Shown here in pieces: positions 23,344 through 30,697 of a stretch of 44,651 bases of DNA. The position numbers and the translations under genes are program-made. Under the pieces are notes generated by a model, which worked only from the letters and a program-made list of their open reading frames with translations, had not been told where the DNA came from and made no database searches. Numbering within the stretch: the stretch's first letter is position 1; every line of letters begins with the position of its first letter. The DNA comes from JBGTBQ01 sp041749275 (GTDB taxonomy: Bacteria > Acidobacteriota > Blastocatellia > Pyrinomonadales > Pyrinomonadaceae): assembly GCA_041749275.1 (NCBI GenBank), contig JBGTBQ010000297.1, positions 1 to 44,651 on the forward strand, read 5' to 3'.

Positions 23344-24663
23344 TCAGTCGTAGTATTCGAGGCCGAGGTGGGTGATGAGGTCTTCGCCGCGCAGGTGGCG
23401 GAGTGTGTTCTTGAGCTTCATCAACTGGATAAAGATGTCATGCTCTGGGTAGAGCGTGGGCGCGGTCATCGGCGACTTGAAGTAGAAAGAGAGCCACTCT
23501 TGGATGCCGCGCATCCCGGCACGCTGGGCGAGGTCGAGGAAGAGCGCGAGGTCGAGGACGATGGGCGCGGCAAGGATCGAGTCGCGGCAGAGGAAGTCAA
23601 TCTTGATCTGCATCGGGTAGCCGAGCCAGCCGAAGATGTCTATGCTGTCCCAGCCCTCCTTGTTGTCGCCGCGCGGCGGATAGTAGTTGATGCGGACGAC
23701 GTGCGAGAAGTCTTTGTAAAGCTCCGGATAGACTTCGGGCTGGAGGATGTATTCGAGGACGGAGAGCTTCGACTCCTCTTTGGTCTTGAACGATTCGGGG
23801 TCGTCGAGCACTTCGCCGTCGCGGTTGCCGAGAATGTTGGTCGAGTACCAGCCGTGCAGGCCCAACATGCGTGACTTGAGACCGGGCGCGATAATGGTCT
23901 TCATCAGCGTCTGGCCGGTCTTGAAGTCCTTGCCGCAGACGGGAACGCCGTTCTTGACGGCCAACTCGGCGAGCGCCGGGATGTCCACGGTCAGGTTCGG
24001 GGCGCCGTTGGCGAAAGGGACGCCCGACTTGATCGCGGCGTATGCGTAGATCATCGAGGGGGCGATTGATTTGTGATTGTCGCGCATCGCCTGCTCAAAG
24101 GATTTCAAAGTCTTGTGGACGGCGTGCAGCTTGAGGAAGATTTCGGTCGAGGCGGCCCAGACCATGACGAGGCGCGCGCACTTATTTTTGCGTTTGAACT
24201 CAGCGATCTCGGCGATGAGCTGCTCGGCCAACTCAAGTTTGTTCTTGCCTTCCTTGACGTTCGTGCCGTTCAGGCGCTTGACGTACTGCTGGTCGAAGAC
24301 GGCCTTCATCGGCTTGACCTTCTGGAGCGGCTTTTTAAGTTGCGTGAGCAACTCCTTTTCGAGCACGCCGGCGGTCATCGCCGCTTCAAATGCTGAGTCA
24401 GGGAAAATGTCCCACGCGCCGAAGACGAGGTCTTTCAGACCGGCGAGCGGAACGAACTCATTGATGCGTGGCGTGCGATTGTCGGTGCGCTTGCCGAGGC
24501 GGATGGTGCCCATCTGGGTGAGGCTGCCGATGGGTTCGGCGAGTCCCTGTTTGATGGCCTCCACGCCGGCGATGAAGGTCGTGCTCACGGCGCCGAGGCC
24601 GACCAGTAGAACACCGAGCTTTCCGGTGGCAGGTGCGATTCCCGCGTTCTTTTCAACAGACAT
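23344..24663 (-). CDS. ino1: Inositol-3-phosphate synthase
   Basis: 439 aa. It converts glucose-6-phosphate to 1L-myo-inositol 1-phosphate using NAD. The N-terminal NAD site is GVLLVGLGAVSTTFIAGV. The catalytic domain has VPVCGKDFKTGQTLMKTIIA, SRMLGLHGWYSTNILGNRDG, and DSIDIFGWLGYPMQIKIDF with CRDSILAAPIVLDL, all typical of the family. AAGGAGGAATAAT lies directly before the ATG. The last 97 codons exist a second time at 20663-20954 beyond the restriction island. The product may feed inositol phospholipids or osmolytes; no such genes lie nearby. Confidence 0.95.
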   Translation of the reverse strand: MSVEKNAGIAPATGKLGVLLVGLGAVSTTFIAGVEAIKQGLAEPIGSLTQMGTIRLGKRTDNRTPRINEFVPLAGLKDLVFGAWDIFPDSAFEAAMTAGVLEKELLTQLKKPLQKVKPMKAVFDQQYVKRLNGTNVKEGKNKLELAEQLIAEIAEFKRKNKCARLVMVWAASTEIFLKLHAVHKTLKSFEQAMRDNHKSIAPSMIYAYAAIKSGVPFANGAPNLTVDIPALAELAVKNGVPVCGKDFKTGQTLMKTIIAPGLKSRMLGLHGWYSTNILGNRDGEVLDDPESFKTKEESKLSVLEYILQPEVYPELYKDFSHVVRINYYPPRGDNKEGWDSIDIFGWLGYPMQIKIDFLCRDSILAAPIVLDLALFLDLAQRAGMRGIQEWLSFYFKSPMTAPTLYPEHDIFIQLMKLKNTLRHLRGEDLITHLGLEYYD

Positions 24664-24882
24664 TATTATTCCTCCTTAAAGTTAAAGAAGAATAACGGAC
24701 AGCGGCGCTCGGCGTCTTGTCATATCTTGCGGAATACAGTCGCGGGATTGCTCTTTGGAAGAAGAAAGGAGGAGGGATAAGGTGTGAAGAAGGTAAAAAG
24801 CGTGACTGAGGATGAGGGATGAGTTGAAGCCGACGGTTTGAACAGCCGTGCCTTCATTCCTCATCCCTCATTATTCAACCCC
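24664..24882. repeat. Spacer with heptad inverted repeat D
   Basis: The arms are AGGATGA, GGGATGA, GTTGAAG (24809-24829) and CCTTCAT, TCCTCAT, CCCTCAT, TATTCAA (24851-24878). The loop holds its own small CGACGG/CCGTG hairpin. It lies right after the VWA-protein stop on the minus strand, so it can act as its terminator. The 150 bp nearer ino1 must contain that gene's promoter, but no clear boxes are visible. Confidence 0.6.
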
Positions 24883-26079
24883 TTACTTTTTGCCTTTCCG
24901 CGTCATTTGCTCCTTCAAAGCGTCGGCGACGGCGGCGTCGAAGCCCGCCTTGCCGCCCGATATCTTCTTCCGCTCGGCGGCGATAAATGCGTCGCGCTGT
25001 TTGGAGAGCGAGACGATCTCGTCACGAATCTTCTGCCGTTCGGCGAGGCGCTTTTCAATCTCCTTCTGGCGCTCGGCGGGAGGGAGCTTTTGCAGGCTGT
25101 CGGGCAAGTCGTCGTCCTTGACGGAGTCGAGCTTCACCGAGCCGTTCTCGATTGATTGCAACAGGTCGCCGACGTAGGCGTCTTTGTTCAGCGCTTTGTT
25201 GGCCGCACGGTCGGCGGAGGCTGTGGTGGCCGCGCCCCCGGCGATCTTTGTCTCCGCAACGGCCTGCGCCGCTTCCGCTCTTTCGCGGAATCCCTTACCC
25301 GCCTCGCCGGGGCCGCCACCGTAGGCGAGATAGGTCGCGCCGAGCTTGCCGCCCAACTCCGCGAGGCGCGAGTCGAAGGGCGTGGCGATGGTCGAGACGC
25401 CGCCGTCCTGCGCGATGGCGAAGTAGCGGCCCTCACCGCGCAGAGCGATCTGCTGCCAGATGCGCTGCGTGTCGGAGGCGGAGCCGCACTGGATGGTGTT
25501 GACGATCATCCCTCTCCTTACGGCTTCTTCCGTTGTCTTGAGTGTGTCCGGCTCGTCCTGATAGTCGTCGTGGGGCGGGGCGTCGCCGACAAGGAAGATG
25601 ACCTGCGAGATGCGGTCGGAAGCTTGCGACCAACCCGTCTGCCTGACGCCGTCGGCGAGTGCGCGGCGGACGTTCTCCGGCCCATCACCGCCGCCCTCTG
25701 CGCGGTAGTCCATCAGCGCCGTGTAAACTTTGTCGAGGTCGTTCGTGAGCGGGAGCACCTGCGTGACGTACTGGTCGCCGCGGTCGCGGTAAGCGACGAG
25801 GCCGACGCGGACGGCGGGCTTGTCGGGCGACTGCATGACCTCGTTGACGATGCCCCAGATTTTCTGTTTGGCGCCCTCGAGCAGACCGCCCATCGAGCCG
25901 GTGGTGTCGAGGACGAAGACCATCTCCAACGTCTTTTCGTTTGGTGAAGGCTGGTCGCCGTTTGGCATAGGTGGCGGGTTGATGTTCGACCCGACGTGTC
26001 TGAACAGCGAGGCGCTGGCGGTGACGCCGACGGCGAATGTTAAAAGCGCGGTGGCGAGTCTGAGAGAGAAATTCCGCAT
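24883..26079 (-). CDS. Secreted or periplasmic von Willebrand factor A-domain protein
   Basis: 398 aa. The N-terminus (RNFSLRLATALLTFAVGVTASAS) is a signal peptide. Residues 52-240 are a VWA domain with the metal-ion-dependent adhesion site DTTGS at 58-62, AYRDRGDQYVT, and FLVGDAPPHDDY as further ligand loops. The C-terminal 150 residues are charged and helical (ERQKEIEKRLAERQKIRDEI), probably coiled coil. It likely binds a protein ligand via the metal site at the envelope. AAAGGATTT precedes the ATG. No AAA (MoxR) partner lies adjacent, so it is not a typical MoxR-VWA pair. Confidence 0.9.
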   Translation of the reverse strand: MRNFSLRLATALLTFAVGVTASASLFRHVGSNINPPPMPNGDQPSPNEKTLEMVFVLDTTGSMGGLLEGAKQKIWGIVNEVMQSPDKPAVRVGLVAYRDRGDQYVTQVLPLTNDLDKVYTALMDYRAEGGGDGPENVRRALADGVRQTGWSQASDRISQVIFLVGDAPPHDDYQDEPDTLKTTEEAVRRGMIVNTIQCGSASDTQRIWQQIALRGEGRYFAIAQDGGVSTIATPFDSRLAELGGKLGATYLAYGGGPGEAGKGFRERAEAAQAVAETKIAGGAATTASADRAANKALNKDAYVGDLLQSIENGSVKLDSVKDDDLPDSLQKLPPAERQKEIEKRLAERQKIRDEIVSLSKQRDAFIAAERKKISGGKAGFDAAVADALKEQMTRKGKK

Positions 26080-26235
26080 GACCTAAATCCTTTCGGGAAA
26101 TTTGACTTGAGCCGCGCCCATTACGTTTCGCTCGCCGCCCGGCGAGCCGCCCGCGCGGCTAACGTTTCTGTCAGGTTGAACGCGAGGGGCGAGTGATACT
26201 TGCAGAAAAAAAATGAGCAGTGGCAGTTATGGCCT
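26080..26235 (-). other. 156-bp spacer with back-to-back hairpins
   Basis: CTCGCCG-CC-CGGCGAG followed at once by AGCCGC-CCGC-GCGGCT (about 26129-26160) form two adjacent GC hairpins upstream of the VWA gene. An A8 run at 26207-26214 (T8 on the minus strand) follows the AraC gene but has no strong stem before it. Confidence 0.4.
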
Positions 26236-27105
26236 TTATCGTTCACCTTCCATCCGCGTAAACGCGGCTTTGCGGAAGGCGCGGGGGGAGATACTGGTTG
26301 CCTGACGGAAGGCTTTGGCAAAGTGGCTGGGGCTGGCGTAGCCGACGAGAGCGCCGATTTCGGTAATTGAGAAGTCGGTTTCGGCGAGCAACGTTTGCGC
26401 GTGCGCGACGCGCAGTGAGGCGAGGTAAGCGTGCGGGCTGACGCCGGTGAGCTTCTTGAAGAGGCGCGCGAAGTGAAAGGATGAGAGGTGCGCGGCGGCG
26501 GCAATCTCTTCGAGCGGTAGTTCACGGTCGAGGTGCGCGTGCATCAGCTCGACGGCGCGGCGGATTCGCCGGTCAACCAATCCGGCGCGGGACAACTCAA
26601 GGTGGTCGGAGCGACGGATGTTGGCATAGCGCCGCAAGAGGTGGATGAGCGTCTGTTCGACGAGCGCGGTAATGACGACCTCTTGTCCCATCGCCCCTTC
26701 GGACAACTCGTCGGCGAGGTCGCGCGCGAGGCGCGTGAGCCGGGCGTCGGCTTGAACCGGGTGCGTGGGGAAGCTGACGAAGGCGCCTGAGCGCAACATC
26801 TTTGCGCGCGTGGCGCAGTCGAGGACGAAGAGGGGAGAGAGTGTGACGGCGAGAAATGCGGAGGGGCCGGAGCCGTGGGCTTGCAAACGGTCGCCCGGCG
26901 CCGCTAACAGCGAGCCGCCCGCGACGATTTGGCCTATCACATCATCGCCGGTTTCCCACCGCAGGATGCCTTCGAGCAGCAGCAATACGCCGTAATCGGT
27001 TCGCGCTTCGCCGCCCCAACGCAACCGCCGCCCACCGCGATAGTGAACAGAGAAATGCGGCGGACGCGCAAAGATGATGTCGGAAGTTTTCTCGGCGCCT
27101 TTCAT
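26236..27105 (-). CDS. AraC family transcriptional regulator
   Basis: 289 aa. The N-terminal half is a cupin-like effector domain (FSVHYRGGRRLRWGGEARTD, LLLEGILRWETG, GSLLAAPGDR). The C-terminal ~95 residues hold the two helix-turn-helix motifs: LPLEEIAAAAHLSSFHFARL followed by FKKLTGVSPHAY, and ITEIGALVGYASPSHFAKAF. Its ATG overlaps the stop of the glycerophosphodiesterase gene (ATGA at 27102-27105), so it is the last gene of the DUF4912-GH57-GDPD operon and may control it. The effector is unknown; the context suggests sugars or glycerophosphodiesters. Confidence 0.92.
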   Translation of the reverse strand: MKGAEKTSDIIFARPPHFSVHYRGGRRLRWGGEARTDYGVLLLLEGILRWETGDDVIGQIVAGGSLLAAPGDRLQAHGSGPSAFLAVTLSPLFVLDCATRAKMLRSGAFVSFPTHPVQADARLTRLARDLADELSEGAMGQEVVITALVEQTLIHLLRRYANIRRSDHLELSRAGLVDRRIRRAVELMHAHLDRELPLEEIAAAAHLSSFHFARLFKKLTGVSPHAYLASLRVAHAQTLLAETDFSITEIGALVGYASPSHFAKAFRQATSISPRAFRKAAFTRMEGER

Positions 27106-27914
27106 CGAGCAAGTGGTTCGAGCACGATTCGCATCCGCGCCGGATCGTTCGTGATGATGGAGCGGATGCCCCAGTCGCTCGCGCGCCTGAGCCAGTCTGG
27201 TTTATCAACAGTCCAGACGACGGTTGCAAAACCTTGAAAGCGCGCGGCCTCAATGACGGGGCGGCGCGCGAGTGTGCGATGCAAGGAAATTTCGTCGGCG
27301 CCGCAGGCTTTGGCGAGCGCAATGATTTTACGCTTCGTGATGACGGGCCGCGAAAGGGTTCTGTCAAAAAGCGCGGCGGTGCGAATTTCGGGGGCGATGC
27401 GTTTCACCTCGCGGATGGCGTCGTGCGCGAAGCACTTAACAACAGCGCGGTCAATCAGGCCATGTTCGCGGATGTGTCCGACCACTGCTCCGGCAAGTTT
27501 TGCGTACTCCGTCGGCTGTTCGCATTTCATTTCGATATAAACGGCTTTCGAGCGTGGCCCGACAAGCTCAAGCGTCTCGGCGAGTGTCGGGATGCGCTCA
27601 CCCGTGTAGATGTCTAACGCTTTCTCCGGAGCACGGATGTTGAACCACGATCCGGCGTCCCATCGTTGCAGTTCGGAGGCGGTCAGATCGGCGACCGCGC
27701 CGTCGCGCCGGGTAGTGCGTCGGAGCGTCGCGTCGTGGATGACGACGGGTGTGCGGTCGCGCGCGAGTCGCACGTCGAATTCTACTCCGTCGGCGCCGTC
27801 TTGCAGCGCACGCTCGAACGCGGCGAGAGTGTTTTCCGGGGCGACAGCCGAGGCGCCGCGATGGCCGATGATGAGAGGCTTGGTGACGGGAGATGTCGAA
27901 GTGTTGCGGCTCAT
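27102..27914 (-). CDS. Glycerophosphodiester phosphodiesterase
   Basis: 270 aa, single GDPD TIM-barrel domain. The catalytic residues are in IIGHRGASAVAPENTLAAF, GVEFDVRLARDRTPVVIHDA, and the later YIEMKCEQP. It hydrolyses deacylated phospholipids to glycerol-3-phosphate plus an alcohol. No signal peptide is seen, so it is cytoplasmic, like UgpQ. The start at 27914 overlaps the GH57 stop by 4 bp (ATGA); a start 9 bp earlier is possible. It is sandwiched in an operon with an alpha-glucan branching enzyme, linking glycerol-phosphate and glycogen metabolism. Confidence 0.93.
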   Translation of the reverse strand: MSRNTSTSPVTKPLIIGHRGASAVAPENTLAAFERALQDGADGVEFDVRLARDRTPVVIHDATLRRTTRRDGAVADLTASELQRWDAGSWFNIRAPEKALDIYTGERIPTLAETLELVGPRSKAVYIEMKCEQPTEYAKLAGAVVGHIREHGLIDRAVVKCFAHDAIREVKRIAPEIRTAALFDRTLSRPVITKRKIIALAKACGADEISLHRTLARRPVIEAARFQGFATVVWTVDKPDWLRRASDWGIRSIITNDPARMRIVLEPLAR

Positions 27915-29596
27915 CTTGAACAATAGATTTTATAGTCGAGTTCTGGAAAGAGATTGTCTCGCGTTTCATATTCGACGAGACGAGAGTCGTCAACCTGCCC
28001 GCGTGTAATTTCGTCGGAGAGCTTAAAGAAGCGTCGAAGGTGTGTGCGAAAGCGGCTCGTCGCGTATTCGGAGGCCGTCTCGTGGGAGAGGTGGAAGGCC
28101 CAATCGCTCGATTGCGCGAGGAGCAGTTCGCGCGCGGCCTGTGCGAGCGCGCGCCGCATCGTCTCGTCGGGGGCGACGTGGTTGAACCTGTCCGCGAGCG
28201 CGGTCATCTTTGCTTCGGCGGCGTGCTGGTGTGGGTACATCCATGAAGTTTTTTCGTTCAACCACACCTCGAAATAGCCGCCCGCTCCCCAAGAGGATTG
28301 GGCGGGCTGCTGCGTCTGAATCGCCAAGCCCAAGTCAAGATAGTCGCCGGGCGTGATCGCTCGCACTCCGCTGTTTTGACGACCCAACTCACGAAAAACG
28401 AAGTCGAGAAATTGCGGCCCTTCATACCACCAATGACCGAACAACTCCGCATCGTAAGGCGCGACGACGTGCGGCGTGCGCCCTTTGAAAGTCTCGCGCA
28501 AGCGGCGTGCTTGCCGCAAACGTTCAGCGACGAAATGCCGCGCGTGTTCGGCGGCGCGCACGCGCGCGGCTGCCGGATCATAAAGCTCTTTATCGTGGAG
28601 CGGAACGTTGCGCCCGGTGATGCGATGATATTTCAGTCCGAGGTGGCGGCGCGCGCCGTCGCGGTGCAGGTGCGGGAGGATGTATTCGAGCGGCGCATCC
28701 CAGCCGAGGTCGCGGTAGAACTCGCGGTAGACGGGGTCGCCGGGATAACCGCTCTCCGCGCTCCACACCTGCCGGCCCGTTTCGAGGTCGCGCGCGAAGA
28801 CGGCCACGCCCGCGGGCGTTTGCACGGGCGCGTGGACGCCGTAGCGCGGGCGCGGGTCGCCGAACATGACGGCGTGCGTGTCGGTGATGAAGTACTCCAG
28901 CCCCGTGCCGGCGAGGTACTTTTCGAGGCCGGGTTCGTAGGCGCATTCGGGGAACCAGATGCCGCGCGGCTTTCGACGAAAGTGCTTTTCGTGGCTGGCA
29001 ACCGCGACGACGACCTGCGCGCGCCGCGCTTCTTGGGTCGAGATCAAGGGGAGGAAACCATGCGTGGCGCAGCAGGTGATAATTTCGAGCACACCCGCCG
29101 ACTGCAACTCGCGGAAGCCGCGAAGCACGTCGCGTTCCAGCGCGTCGCGCCAGAGTTTGAGGGCCGAGGCAAGGCTCTCGTGGTACATGCGCGCCGTCGA
29201 ATGGGAGTGCGTCGCGTCGCGTCGCGTGCGCGACAACTCCTTCTCGGTGAGCGTGAGCAGGTTGTCAAGATGGCGTTCGTAGCGAGTTTGCAACAGCGGG
29301 TCGGCGAGCATCTCGCAGAGCGTCGGCGAGACCGTTAATGTCAACCGTGGAGCGAATCTTTTTTCGTCCAGTTTGCGGAGGCATGAGATCAGCGGAAGAT
29401 AAACTTCCGTGATCGCTTCGAACAACCAATCCTCTTCGAGAAATTCAGGATGTTCCGGATGGCGCACGAAGGGGAGGTGTGCGTGCAGCACGAGGCTGAA
29501 ATAAGCGATGGCCGGTGGCCGGTGGCTAGTGATCGGTGGTTGATCCTCTGGCGGCGCGCGGCGTTCGACGGTGCTGATAGGCGGCGTGGACTCCAT
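27911..29596 (-). CDS. GH57 1,4-alpha-glucan branching enzyme
   Basis: 561 aa, GH57 barrel with DUF1957-type C-terminus. The catalytic nucleophile is Glu217 in GIWFPECAY and the acid/base Asp382 in PYDAELFGHWW, as in the Thermococcus and Thermus enzymes. HAHLPFVRHPEHPE near residue 38 is the family N-terminal motif. It makes alpha-1,6 branches in glycogen in the cytoplasm. The first ~30 residues (before AIAYFSLVL) are encoded partly by a heptad repeat arm and are not family-like, so the true N-terminus may be a recent extension. DUF4912 is 13 bp upstream and GDPD overlaps downstream. Confidence 0.93.
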   Translation of the reverse strand: MESTPPISTVERRAPPEDQPPITSHRPPAIAYFSLVLHAHLPFVRHPEHPEFLEEDWLFEAITEVYLPLISCLRKLDEKRFAPRLTLTVSPTLCEMLADPLLQTRYERHLDNLLTLTEKELSRTRRDATHSHSTARMYHESLASALKLWRDALERDVLRGFRELQSAGVLEIITCCATHGFLPLISTQEARRAQVVVAVASHEKHFRRKPRGIWFPECAYEPGLEKYLAGTGLEYFITDTHAVMFGDPRPRYGVHAPVQTPAGVAVFARDLETGRQVWSAESGYPGDPVYREFYRDLGWDAPLEYILPHLHRDGARRHLGLKYHRITGRNVPLHDKELYDPAAARVRAAEHARHFVAERLRQARRLRETFKGRTPHVVAPYDAELFGHWWYEGPQFLDFVFRELGRQNSGVRAITPGDYLDLGLAIQTQQPAQSSWGAGGYFEVWLNEKTSWMYPHQHAAEAKMTALADRFNHVAPDETMRRALAQAARELLLAQSSDWAFHLSHETASEYATSRFRTHLRRFFKLSDEITRGQVDDSRLVEYETRDNLFPELDYKIYCSR

Positions 29597-29645
29597 CGCC
29601 GAAAGTCTTTTACCGGCTGCCGACTACTGACCAGCGGCCACTGGA
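29507..29645. repeat. Heptad inverted repeat E across the DUF4912-GH57 junction
   Basis: Left arm units GATGGCC, GGTGGCC, GGTGGCT, AGTGATC, GGTGGTT, GATCCTC (29507-29548); right arm TGCCGAC, TACTGAC, CAGCGGC, CACTGGA (29618-29645). The arms are imperfectly complementary. The left arm codes for residues about 17-30 of the branching enzyme and the right arm for the last ~12 residues of the DUF4912 protein. Confidence 0.65.
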
Positions 29646-30260
29646 ATCGGCGTTAATGTCAGAGTGACAAAAATTAGAACTCGGAGCGGCGGGCCTTTCT
29701 TGATGCGTCATTTCTTCGACCGCGCAGGCAGGATAGCCCGTCTGTTCCATCACCTGCGCGAACTCGGTCGCGGTGAGGTGGAACGGCGGCGCACTGTCCG
29801 TGTTGGGAGAGATGCCGGCGCGCGGCGTGCGGACGACGGCGGACGAGAGGAGCGTGATGAAGGGCAGACCTGCCGCGTGAAACCCGACATCGGCGCGATA
29901 GTCCCTGCCGGGCAGTGCGTCGAGCCAGAGCTTGTGTTCCGGTGTCGCCTCGAAGGTGCATGACAGGTCTTCCTCCACGTCGAACAGGCGAACAGCAAGC
30001 TGGTATTGCGAAGCCGCGTCGCCAAACGCTTTTTGTAGCGCCGCGAAGGGGTCGCCGGCGTGGCTCCAGTAGAGGAAGAGGTTTTCGGGTGATTGCGCGA
30101 AGAGATTGATCGTTTCGCGCTCGTTCAATTCCGGCAGCCCGTCTTCCGGTGTGACCGTTTCTTTAGCTGCGCCCGGCAGTTCATCCTCCGCACCAGATAG
30201 TTCGGGCGAAAGAGATTCGTTGACATCAAGCTCGTCTTCAATGGTTACAGATAAAGTCAT
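29610..30260 (-). CDS. DUF4912 domain protein
   Basis: 216 aa. The core from residue 50 (INLFAQSPENLFLYWSHAG to LAVRLFDVEEDL and FITLLSSAVVRTPRAG) resembles DUF4912, a beta-sandwich domain of unknown function often found beside alpha-glucan enzymes. The N-terminal 45 residues are acidic and disordered. The last ~12 residues come from a heptad repeat arm. It leads the operon with the GH57 branching enzyme 13 bp downstream, so a carbohydrate-binding or enzyme-scaffold role is reasonable inference. A strong promoter lies at 30335-30363. Confidence 0.78.
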   Translation of the reverse strand: MTLSVTIEDELDVNESLSPELSGAEDELPGAAKETVTPEDGLPELNERETINLFAQSPENLFLYWSHAGDPFAALQKAFGDAASQYQLAVRLFDVEEDLSCTFEATPEHKLWLDALPGRDYRADVGFHAAGLPFITLLSSAVVRTPRAGISPNTDSAPPFHLTATEFAQVMEQTGYPACAVEEMTHQERPAAPSSNFCHSDINADSSGRWSVVGSR

Positions 30261-30697
30261 GATCGCTTCCGCGCGCAGAGGTCTGCAAATGAAACCAGAG
30301 TCCGAAATTACCCGATGCGAATAAGGGAGGATAATTTGTAAGGGATTAGCGGGCCAGTGTCAAACACGTGGAAGTTACTCGTGAGGTTGAGATGTAAAAG
30401 CAAGCTCTTCATCATTTTCTCCGAAGTTCAAAGGTTGATCTCGACGCTCCGCGGGAAGTACGTCGAGGCGCGTGCGGGTGTTTCGCTTAGATACCGGCGC
30501 CATGATAGCGCATCAACAACATGTCTGCTCGTTTCTTTCCAACCGGAGAAAATGGAGACTCTTCGGCTGTCTTGTCGCTCGTCGCGCGAGCGTGTTAGCA
30601 TCGGCGCGTTTTCGCAGTCATCTTTATAACCGCGACGAAAAGAGCGCTTCCGCGCTTCGCCCGTCCCGAAGGTTCGGCGGCCCGTACACCATCGCTC
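30261..30697 (-). promoter_or_regulatory. Intergenic region with promoter of the DUF4912-GH57-GDPD-AraC operon
   Basis: On the minus strand TTGACA (30363-30358), a 17-bp spacer and TACAAA (30340-30335) form a good promoter about 70 bp before the operon start. No clear promoter is visible for lptD in the remaining 330 bp, and no gene is recognisable there. Confidence 0.65.
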
